From Tissierellaceae bacterium (GTDB lineage Bacteria > Bacillota > Clostridia > Tissierellales > Tissierellaceae): a stretch of 47,556 nt of DNA. The notes below the pieces were generated by a model. That model was not told where the DNA came from. It saw only the letters and a list, made by a program, of their open reading frames with translations, and made no database searches. The stretch covers positions 1 to 47,556 of the forward strand of contig JARIDA010000009.1 of NCBI GenBank assembly GCA_029257065.1. Direction: 5' to 3'. Shown piece by piece: positions 32,782 through 40,346 of this stretch. Numbering within the stretch: the first letter of the stretch is position 1; each line of letters starts with the position of its first letter. The position numbers and the translations under genes were made by a program.

Positions 32782-33543
32782 CTATTGTTTAAAGCCTAAA
32801 TATTCTTCCAAGCTTGATGAATTTTCATATATTTCCTTAGCAGCATTTTCTCCCACATATCTTAAATGCCATGGTTCATAATTATACAGTGTAATATGAA
32901 CTTTATCCTCAGGATATCTTATTATAAATCCATATTTATGAGAGTTCTCTTGCAGCCAGATTCCCTCTTCTGTCTGCCCAAAATCCTCTTCCAGTAGTAA
33001 ATTCATCTCTCTAGAAGAAACATCTATTGCAAGTCCTGTTTGATGTTCACTTTGTCCTGGAGTTGCAACCAGTTTTTCTGCTTCTTCTAAACTGGATTGA
33101 CTTACTTTATTATTAAAGATAGATTCTTGAGTGTTAAAAGATCTATATCCAGAAACTGCAAATAATTCTAAATCATCTTCTTTAGCCCCTTGAAAAAGTA
33201 GAGAGAGTTTTTCTGCTGCCTCTTTTCTTAAATATCTCTTTTCTAGATCCTCATCAAAAGAAAATGGGACTTCAGGAATAGTTAAGTCTTCAGGTTCATA
33301 ATCTGAAGGAAGGTTTCTCTCTTTGTTTACTAATACTAAAATATCATCAGGATTTTTGATTATATTTCTACCTTCTTCATCTTTAAAAGTAGTATCCTTA
33401 AGCATATTCTCTTCTTGTATGGTTTCTTGTTTTGGTTGATTTAAATTGTCCAGACCTCTTTTACTAAAAGAACTTTTAACTATCATATTTATGGCTATTC
33501 CCATAACTACAAATATGGCAAATTGTTTTAAAGCTTTTTTCAT
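32782..33543 (-). CDS. Membrane-anchored D-alanyl-D-alanine carboxypeptidase (VanY/LdcB family)
   Basis: A 253-residue peptidoglycan-trimming enzyme. It has an N-terminal signal anchor (about 7-25) and a VanY-type zinc peptidase domain (about 90-250) with metal and catalytic residues in SEHQTGLAIDVSS and EPWHLRYVG; GYRSF near 130 is also typical. Location is outside the membrane, acting on peptidoglycan stem peptides (D,D- or L,D-carboxypeptidase). AAGGAGG precedes the ATG. It is divergent from the ABC exporter genes. Confidence 0.92.
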   Translation of the reverse strand: MKKALKQFAIFVVMGIAINMIVKSSFSKRGLDNLNQPKQETIQEENMLKDTTFKDEEGRNIIKNPDDILVLVNKERNLPSDYEPEDLTIPEVPFSFDEDLEKRYLRKEAAEKLSLLFQGAKEDDLELFAVSGYRSFNTQESIFNNKVSQSSLEEAEKLVATPGQSEHQTGLAIDVSSREMNLLLEEDFGQTEEGIWLQENSHKYGFIIRYPEDKVHITLYNYEPWHLRYVGENAAKEIYENSSSLEEYLGFKQ

Positions 33544-33710
33544 AATATCCTCCTTAAATTTATTCTATAACTATTGTAGCATAAGAAGAGTTAAAAGAGA
33601 GGATAATTCATATTAAATAGGAAATAAAACTTAGAATAGCTTAATTAAGCTGATATAGGGTATAGTTAATAGGAGTATAATATAAAATTGTAGAAATATG
33701 GAGTGGTGGA

Positions 33711-35432
33711 ATGTTAAAATTTGTAAAATATTTAAGAAAATATAGAAAATATGTGGTAGGAGTTCTGTCTCTTACTTTTTTTGATGTAATGATAGAGCTA
33801 TATCTTCCAAATCTAATGTCTATGATAGTCGACAAGGGTATAGTGACAGGAGATACCGCATATATATTTAGTATAGGTATTAGAATGCTTCTAGTAGCAG
33901 TTTTGTCCACCATAAGTATGATAGTGTCCTCATATCTATCATCCAAGGCATCAATGAGTGTGGGAAGGGATTTAAGAGAAAAAGTGTTTACTCATGTGGA
34001 GAACTTTTCTCTAGCAGAATTTGACCAAGTGGGAACTTCTTCACTAATAACTAGAACTACCAATGATATTAGACAAATTCAGCAATTGACAATAATGTTA
34101 CTTAGAATGATGATAAGAGCTCCTCTTATGTTAACAGGAGGTCTTATTATGGCTTATACTAAGAATAAAAAGCTATCCTTAGTATTACTTGTGGCAATGC
34201 CCATATTACTGTTTGCAGTAACCACTGTAGGTAGAAAGGCATTTCCACTATTTAAAAGTGTTCAAAAGAAAATAGATAGAATGAATTTAGTATTAAGAGA
34301 AAAATTAACAGGAGTTCGAGTGATTAGAGCCTTTAATAGAGATGATTATGAAAAAGAAAGATTTGCAGAGTCTAATAGAGATTTAACAGAAACCTCACTA
34401 ACAGTAGATAGAATTATGATAAGTATGTTTCCTTTAATAAATCTAATAATGAATTTTACAACTATAGCAGTTGTATGGTTTGGTTCTAAACAAGTGGATA
34501 TGGGGAATATGTTTGTAGGAGATATTATGGCATTTATTCAATATGTAATGCTTACCATGTTCTCCTTAGTAATGTTCTCTGTAATATTTGTTAATATTCC
34601 AAGAGCTGCTGCTTCTGCAGAGAGAATAAATGAAGTTTTAGATATTAAACCAAGGATAATTGACAGTGTCACTCCAAAAGATATAGGGGAACTGGAAGAG
34701 TTGGAATTTGACGATGTTACATTTTCATTTCCAGGAGCAGAATTACCCACTCTTTGTGATATAAGCTTTAAAGCGAAAATAGGTGAAACTGTTGCTATAA
34801 TAGGAGGAACTGGATCAGGTAAATCCACTTTAATAAATTTAATACCCAGATTCTATGATATTAATAAGGGTACGATCAAGATTAATGGTATAGATATAAG
34901 AGAGATAAGGCAAAAGACATTAAGACAGAAAATAGGACTTGTTCCACAACAGGCTGTCCTTTTCACTGGAACAATTAAAGATAATATAAAACAGGGAAAA
35001 TCAGAGGCTACAGATGAAGAAATTATACATGCAGCAAGAACAGCACAAGCAGAAGAATTTATAAATAATTTGGAAGATGGATATGAGTCATCAGTATCTC
35101 AAGGTGGAACCAATTTTTCAGGAGGACAAAAACAGAGATTGTCCATAGCAAGAGCATTAGTTAGAGAACCTGAAATTTATGTATTTGACGATAGTTTCTC
35201 AGCCCTGGATTTTAAAACAGATGCAAAATTAAGACAGGCTCTGTCCAAGGAGACAGAGGAGTCAATAGTTATAATAGTAGCTCAAAGGGTTAGCACTGTT
35301 AAAGATGCGGATACTATTATAGTTTTAGATAATGGTAAAATGGAAGGGATAGGAACTCACAAAGAGCTATTACACAGTTCTAAAGTATATGGAGAAATAG
35401 TAAGGTCTCAATATTCAGAGGAGGAGATATAA
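33711..35432 (+). CDS. ABC exporter half-transporter, heterodimer subunit with degenerate Walker B
   Basis: A 573-residue fusion of a six-helix membrane domain and an ATPase. Walker A is GGTGSGKST and the signature is consensus FSGGQKQR, but Walker B ends FDDSFSALD (Asp in place of catalytic Glu) and the switch histidine is replaced in AQRVST. These changes mark the NBD1 type of heterodimeric exporters such as TM287/288 and BmrCD. It should pair with the next gene product to export drugs, lipids or peptides. The ATG has GGAGTGG upstream. The partner starts one base after its stop. Confidence 0.94.
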   Translation: MLKFVKYLRKYRKYVVGVLSLTFFDVMIELYLPNLMSMIVDKGIVTGDTAYIFSIGIRMLLVAVLSTISMIVSSYLSSKASMSVGRDLREKVFTHVENFSLAEFDQVGTSSLITRTTNDIRQIQQLTIMLLRMMIRAPLMLTGGLIMAYTKNKKLSLVLLVAMPILLFAVTTVGRKAFPLFKSVQKKIDRMNLVLREKLTGVRVIRAFNRDDYEKERFAESNRDLTETSLTVDRIMISMFPLINLIMNFTTIAVVWFGSKQVDMGNMFVGDIMAFIQYVMLTMFSLVMFSVIFVNIPRAAASAERINEVLDIKPRIIDSVTPKDIGELEELEFDDVTFSFPGAELPTLCDISFKAKIGETVAIIGGTGSGKSTLINLIPRFYDINKGTIKINGIDIREIRQKTLRQKIGLVPQQAVLFTGTIKDNIKQGKSEATDEEIIHAARTAQAEEFINNLEDGYESSVSQGGTNFSGGQKQRLSIARALVREPEIYVFDDSFSALDFKTDAKLRQALSKETEESIVIIVAQRVSTVKDADTIIVLDNGKMEGIGTHKELLHSSKVYGEIVRSQYSEEEI

Positions 35433-35433
35433 T

Positions 35434-37290
35434 ATGTCTAAAGATGAAAATAGAACACCTCAAAGACGTAGAAGAGCTGGAGGTCCTCCTGGAAGTAGGG
35501 CAGCAAGACCTGTAGAAAAAGCTAAGGATTTCAAAGGTACATTAAGACGACTGATTAAATACTTAGGACAATATAAGTTGATGATGCTAATAGTATTTAT
35601 ACTAGCAGCCCTAAGTACAGTTTTCACAGTAATAAGTCCTAAAATAATGGGTATGGCCATAACCAAGCTTATGGAGGGTGCAACAGACAAATTAAATGGA
35701 GTTATTGGAGCAGAAATAGATTATTCATATATAGGGAAAATATTATTTTTATTAGGAGCATTATATTTGGCTGCAGCAATATTTTCTTATCTACAAAGAT
35801 ATTTAATGTCAGGAATTACACAAAAGATAGTTTATACATTAAGAGAAGACGTGGATAAAAAGCTATCAAAACTGCCCTTAAAATATTATGATGAAAATCA
35901 AACAGGAGAAATATTAAGTAGAATAACCAATGATGTAGACACTATAAGCAGTACACTACAACAGACCATAACCCAAATGATTACATCTATAGTAACTGTA
36001 ATTGGTATTGCAGTTATGATGGTCAGTATAAGTATTCCAATGACATTTTTTACAGTATTAGTTGTTCCTCTAGGAGCTTTAGCAACCAAAGGGATTGCTA
36101 AAAAATCTCAAGGATATTTTATAAAACAATCCAAAACTCTAGGTGGACTGAATGGTCATATAGAGGAGATGTATTCTGGACATAAAATAATAAAAGCCTA
36201 TGGGAAAGAGGAAAAATCCATAGAGGAATTTAAGAATATAAATGAAAAGTTATTTCAAGCCAGTCATATGGCCCAATTTATATCAGGTATAATAAGACCT
36301 ATAATAAAGCTTTTAAATAATATATCCTATGTATTTGTAGCTGTGGTAGGTAGTATATTTGTAATAAATGGAAGAATAACAATAGGTGAAGTGCAAGCAT
36401 TTATGCAATATTCAAAGCAGTTTACTCAACCTATTATACAAGCTGCAGATATAGCCAATACAATACAATCCACAATAGCATCTGCTGAAAGGGTTTTTCA
36501 GGTTTTAGATGAGGAAGAAGAGAATGTTATTCCAACGGATTTTAGAAAAAAACAAGATGTAAAGGGTAAAGTAGAATTTCAAAATGTTAACTTCAGTTAT
36601 GTGAAGGATGAAGAATTAATAGTAGATATGAATTTAAAGACTAAACCAGGAGACACAATAGCTATAGTAGGTCCAACAGGTGCAGGAAAAACCACTTTGG
36701 TGAATCTACTTATGAGATTTTATGATATAGACTCAGGGAAAATTATAATTGACAATGTGGATATTATGGATATGAGTCGTGAACAATTAAGAGCAATGTT
36801 TGGAATGGTATTGCAAGATACCTGGTTGTTTAATGGAACTGTTAAGGAGAATATAGCCTATGGAAAAGAAGATGCCACAGATGAAGAAATATGTGAAGCA
36901 GCTAAATTGTCTCAAGCAGACTTCTTTATAAGAACCTTGAAAGATGGTTATGATACAATATTAGGAGAAAATGGAGTTAGTATATCTCAGGGAGAAATGC
37001 AGTTGCTAACAATAGCTAGAGCCATACTCTCAGATCCAGATATAATGATTTTAGACGAAGCAACCTCTTCTGTTGATACTAGGACAGAATTACTAATCCA
37101 AAAGGGAATGAATAGGATCATGAAAGGTAGAACCAGCTTTGTAATAGCTCACCGATTATCAACTATAAAAAATGCGGATAATATTTTAGTTATGGAAGAT
37201 GGAAAAATAATAGAGCAGGGAAATCATGATGAGTTAATTAGTTTGAATGGATTCTATGCAGAATTATATAATAGCCAGTTTGTAGCTTAG
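35434..37290 (+). CDS. ABC exporter half-transporter, heterodimer subunit with consensus Walker B
   Basis: A 618-residue partner of the preceding protein. A basic, Pro/Arg/Gly-rich N-terminal tail (RRRRAGGPPGSRAARP) precedes the six membrane helices. The ATPase has Walker A GPTGAGKTT, Walker B MILDEATSSVD with catalytic Glu, and AHRLST with the switch His. Its signature is ISQGEMQ in place of LSGGQ. Together the pair forms one normal and one degenerate ATP site. GAGGAGG lies in the end of the upstream gene, so the two are coupled. Confidence 0.94.
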   Translation: MSKDENRTPQRRRRAGGPPGSRAARPVEKAKDFKGTLRRLIKYLGQYKLMMLIVFILAALSTVFTVISPKIMGMAITKLMEGATDKLNGVIGAEIDYSYIGKILFLLGALYLAAAIFSYLQRYLMSGITQKIVYTLREDVDKKLSKLPLKYYDENQTGEILSRITNDVDTISSTLQQTITQMITSIVTVIGIAVMMVSISIPMTFFTVLVVPLGALATKGIAKKSQGYFIKQSKTLGGLNGHIEEMYSGHKIIKAYGKEEKSIEEFKNINEKLFQASHMAQFISGIIRPIIKLLNNISYVFVAVVGSIFVINGRITIGEVQAFMQYSKQFTQPIIQAADIANTIQSTIASAERVFQVLDEEEENVIPTDFRKKQDVKGKVEFQNVNFSYVKDEELIVDMNLKTKPGDTIAIVGPTGAGKTTLVNLLMRFYDIDSGKIIIDNVDIMDMSREQLRAMFGMVLQDTWLFNGTVKENIAYGKEDATDEEICEAAKLSQADFFIRTLKDGYDTILGENGVSISQGEMQLLTIARAILSDPDIMILDEATSSVDTRTELLIQKGMNRIMKGRTSFVIAHRLSTIKNADNILVMEDGKIIEQGNHDELISLNGFYAELYNSQFVA

Positions 37291-37326
37291 TTAGAAATTA
37301 AATTTGAAAAAATAGGAGGGATTTAT

Positions 37327-37881
37327 TTGAAAATTTTAGTTTTATTAGCAGAGGGATTTGAAGAAATAGAAGCACTTACAGTAGTGGATTATCTTAGAAG
37401 ATTAGACATTAATGTAAAAACAGTTTCTATGACTGAAGATGAAAAGACTGTTGGAGCTCATGATATAGGAGTAATTGCAGATACTTTATTTCAAAATCTT
37501 GAAGATTTGGAGAGTTATGATGGATTAGTATTACCAGGAGGACTTCCAGGTGCCACTAATTTAAGAGATGATGAGAGAGTTATTGATCTAGTTCAAGATT
37601 TCAATAACAGAGAAAAGTTAGTAGCAGCCATATGTGCAGGTCCAATAGTACTTGAAAAAGCTGGAATAATTGCAGGAAAAGATATAACTTCCTATCCAGG
37701 ATTTGAAGACCAATTATCCAGTGGAAATTATAAAGAGGATAAAGTAGTGGTGGATGGAAATATAATAACGGGAAGAGGTCCAGCACTTGCAATGGATTTT
37801 ACAATTGAAATAGCTAAATATTTATTAGATGAACAGTCAGCAGAAGATTTAAAACAGGATATATTGTATAGATTCTTATAA
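37327..37881 (+). CDS. DJ-1/PfpI-family protein
   Basis: A 184-residue protein of the DJ-1/ThiJ/PfpI superfamily. LVLLAEGFEEIEALTVVDYLRR at the start holds the conserved Glu of the nucleophile elbow, LPGGLPGA near 77 follows, and the nucleophilic Cys is in AAICAGPIVL near 97. It is close in type to the YajL/DJ-1 group, linked to protein or nucleotide deglycation and oxidative protection; the actual activity is uncertain. The TTG start at 37327 has AGGAGGG upstream. It lies 36 bases after the ABC exporter pair, perhaps in the same transcript. Confidence 0.9.
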   Translation: MKILVLLAEGFEEIEALTVVDYLRRLDINVKTVSMTEDEKTVGAHDIGVIADTLFQNLEDLESYDGLVLPGGLPGATNLRDDERVIDLVQDFNNREKLVAAICAGPIVLEKAGIIAGKDITSYPGFEDQLSSGNYKEDKVVVDGNIITGRGPALAMDFTIEIAKYLLDEQSAEDLKQDILYRFL

Positions 37882-37883
37882 TG

Positions 37884-37925
37884 AAAAGGGTTTTATAACT
37901 ATTTTAGTTATAAAACCCTTTTTTT
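37884..37925. terminator. Bidirectional terminator between the DJ-1 and cobT genes
   Basis: An 18-bp perfect stem with AAAAGGGTTTTATAACTA arms (37884-37901, 37905-37922) and a 3-base loop, with T-runs on both strands. Confidence 0.93.
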
Positions 37926-38997
37926 ATTTTTTTCTCATATCCAATAAAATTGAACTATCTATATTTAAATCTTCAAATGTACCTATATTTTCCTGAATAA
38001 ATAGGGACAGATCAATTATTTGAAAAGCCAGTGGACAACCAGAACCTTCTCCAAGTCTCATTTTAAGATTAACCATAGGTTCTAAATCCAATTCTTCTAG
38101 GGCTTTTATAGCTCCAGTTTCTTTTGATTGATGAGATGGAATTATATAGTCCTTAACATTTTTATCCAATCTCACTGCACAAATTGCAGCAATAGTGGAT
38201 ATAAACCCATCTATAACCACAGGGACTCTATTTTTAGCAGCAGACAAGAAGGACCCACACATGGCAGCAATATCAAATCCACCGACTTTAGATATAATAT
38301 CTATTGGGTCGTTTTGATCTGGTTTATGAAATTCAATTGCCTCTTTAATAACTCTTTTCTTAAGTTCTAATTGTTCTGAGGTAAGCCCAGCTCCCACACC
38401 ACAAGTAATATCAACATCTAAGCCAGTTAAAGCCGTTAATACTGCAGAACTAGTAGTGGTATTGGCAACACCTAACTCTCCCACACCAATTAAATTATAT
38501 CCTAAATTACATAATTGATCTGTTTCTTCTATACCTATTTCAATTGCTTTAATAGCATCTTCGTATGACATAGCAGATTCTTTAAGGAAGTTTTTAGTTC
38601 CATAGGCTATTTTTCTATTTATAATTGTTTCATTTTCTAAATCCCTCATTATTCCAACATCCACTACAAACACATCTGAATTGACATATTTTGCAATAGT
38701 AGAAACTCCAGTAATTCCCTTAGCAGTGTTTTCTGCCAGAATAGCAGTGAATTCTTGAGGGGAAGAGGCTATATTTTCTTCATAAATACCATTGTCAGAA
38801 GCCATTACTATAATAGCTTTTTTATCCACTTTATTTTGAAGTTTTCCAGTAATACCTCCAATTTGAATTGCCAAATCTTCTAAAGTTCCCAAACTACCTA
38901 ATGGTTTTCCCAATGCATCCCAAAATTCCTTAACTTCAATTTGCATTTCTCTATCAGAAGCTTTTATATTCTTTAAGCATGATTCTAATATATTCAT
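37924..38997 (-). CDS. cobT: Nicotinate-nucleotide-dimethylbenzimidazole phosphoribosyltransferase CobT
   Basis: A 357-residue enzyme that makes alpha-ribazole phosphate for the lower ligand of cobalamin. The N-terminal KPLGSLGTLEDLAIQIGGIT, NPIDIISKVGGFDIAAM-like segment near 233, and RLGEGSGCPLAF near 316 (with the catalytic Glu) are typical. AGGAGG precedes the ATG. No other B12 biosynthesis gene is next to it and no riboswitch was seen upstream, yet a cobalt transporter under a B12 riboswitch lies in the same window. This fits salvage or de novo B12 use by the cell. Confidence 0.95.
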   Translation of the reverse strand: MNILESCLKNIKASDREMQIEVKEFWDALGKPLGSLGTLEDLAIQIGGITGKLQNKVDKKAIIVMASDNGIYEENIASSPQEFTAILAENTAKGITGVSTIAKYVNSDVFVVDVGIMRDLENETIINRKIAYGTKNFLKESAMSYEDAIKAIEIGIEETDQLCNLGYNLIGVGELGVANTTTSSAVLTALTGLDVDITCGVGAGLTSEQLELKKRVIKEAIEFHKPDQNDPIDIISKVGGFDIAAMCGSFLSAAKNRVPVVIDGFISTIAAICAVRLDKNVKDYIIPSHQSKETGAIKALEELDLEPMVNLKMRLGEGSGCPLAFQIIDLSLFIQENIGTFEDLNIDSSILLDMRKK

Positions 38998-39144
38998 AAT
39001 ATCCTCCTAAGTTTTTTGAGTATGTAAACAATATTATTGTATCATATAGATAATATTCTGAGTATTAATAATTTGGTTTCTATGCATTATAATCTTGATA
39101 AGAATAGCTAAAGATGATAATATTTAAACACGAGGAGTGATATT

Positions 39145-39372
39145 ATGAAGGATTTAATAGGAAGAATAAATGAATTAGCAAATAAATCAAAAGTAGAAGA
39201 GTTAACAGAAGAGGAAAAGCAGGAACAAAAAGAATTAAGAGAGAAGTATTTGGAAAGATTTAGAGGCAGAATGAAACAAACTCTTATGGGAGTAAAAGTG
39301 GTGGATGAAGAAGGACAGGACATTACACCTGAGAAATTAAAAGATGCTCAAAAGCGAAATAAATTAAATTAA
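39145..39372 (+). CDS. DUF896 family protein (YnzC-like)
   Basis: A 75-residue, highly charged helical protein: an N-terminal helical hairpin (INELANKSK then LTEEEKQEQKELREKYL) and a basic RGRMKQTL segment. This is the DUF896/YnzC family of small Firmicute cytoplasmic proteins, of unknown function (an SOS-related link exists in Bacillus). AGGAG precedes the ATG. It stands alone, ended by a terminator. Confidence 0.9.
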   Translation: MKDLIGRINELANKSKVEELTEEEKQEQKELREKYLERFRGRMKQTLMGVKVVDEEGQDITPEKLKDAQKRNKLN

Positions 39373-39378
39373 TCTAAT

Positions 39379-39410
39379 AAGTCTATTTGAAAAAATAGGC
39401 TTTTTTTTAT
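39379..39410 (+). terminator. Intrinsic terminator after the DUF896 gene
   Basis: AAGTCTATTT (39379-39388) pairs with AAATAGGCTT (39393-39402), one G-T pair, followed by eight T residues. Confidence 0.85.
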
Positions 39411-39433
39411 TGTCCATATAAAACAAAAATCTA

Positions 39434-39462
39434 TTGACATGATTTCCAATATGTCATACTAT
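39434..39462 (+). promoter_or_regulatory. Predicted sigma-A promoter of the PPDK regulator/ppdK operon with embedded palindrome
   Basis: TTGACA (39434-39439), a 17-base spacer and TACTAT (39457-39462). TGACAT (39435-39440) and ATGTCA (39451-39456) form an inverted repeat that fills the spacer, a good place for a repressor. Confidence 0.7.
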
Positions 39463-39494
39463 ATATCTGATTAGTGTAACACATATAGAAGGGT

Positions 39495-40325
39495 GTGGTA
39501 TTTATTAATAAATTAATGATTTATGTATTATCAGATTCTTTAGGAGAAACAGGTGAATTAGTTATAAGAGCTGCCATATCTCAATTCAATAATGCGGAAT
39601 ATGAAATTAAAAGATATTCACATATTCAAGATAAAGACACACTGGGGAAAATTTTAAATTTAGCATTAATAGAAGAGAATAGTTTGGTTGTATATACACT
39701 AGTGAATCAGGAGTTATTAGAATATATTAAAGCATATGAAAGTAAAACTCATATAAGAACGATTGATTTAATTAGTCCACTAATAGACATATTAAGTGAT
39801 AAATTAGGTTTGAATCCGAAATATGAATCAGGAGCTATTAGAAGATTGGATGAAGAATATTTTAATCGTATAGAGGCTATAGAATTTGCAGTTAAATATG
39901 ATGACGGTAAAGATCCAAGAGGATTTAAAGATGCTGATTTAGTGATTATAGGAGTATCTAGAACATCTAAAACACCATTATCCATGTATTTAGCTAATAA
40001 AAATATAAAGGTGGCAAATTTACCCTTAGTATTAAATACTAATCTACCTAAGGAAATATTTCAAATTCCATCAAATAGGATAATAGGATTGACAAATTCA
40101 CCAATAAAATTAAATGAAATAAGAGAAGAAAGATTAAAGACATTAGGACTTTCGAATACATCTGACTATGCAAGTTTAGAAAATATATTGGAAGAATTAG
40201 AATATGCAGATGGAATAATGAAAAGGATAGGATGCCCAATAATAGATGTTTCTAATAAAGCTATAGAGGAAACTTCTGAGATAATAATTGGATTACTAGA
40301 TAAAAATAAGACTATTATAGAATAG
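39495..40325 (+). CDS. Pyruvate, phosphate dikinase regulatory protein (PPSR, DUF299)
   Basis: A bifunctional kinase/phosphorylase of about 270-276 residues that switches PPDK off by ADP-dependent phosphorylation and on by Pi-dependent removal. The N-terminus YVLSDSLGETGELV and the P-loop GVSRTSKTPLSMYLANK near 153 are diagnostic. The start is uncertain: GTG at 39495 is only 1 base after GAAGGG (39488-39493), while ATG at 39516 is 22 bases away; the conserved region begins at that ATG. It lies 21 bases before ppdK, its target, so function and context agree. Confidence 0.92.
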   Translation: MVFINKLMIYVLSDSLGETGELVIRAAISQFNNAEYEIKRYSHIQDKDTLGKILNLALIEENSLVVYTLVNQELLEYIKAYESKTHIRTIDLISPLIDILSDKLGLNPKYESGAIRRLDEEYFNRIEAIEFAVKYDDGKDPRGFKDADLVIIGVSRTSKTPLSMYLANKNIKVANLPLVLNTNLPKEIFQIPSNRIIGLTNSPIKLNEIREERLKTLGLSNTSDYASLENILEELEYADGIMKRIGCPIIDVSNKAIEETSEIIIGLLDKNKTIIE

Positions 40326-40346
40326 ACTATCAAGGGGGAAAAGTTA

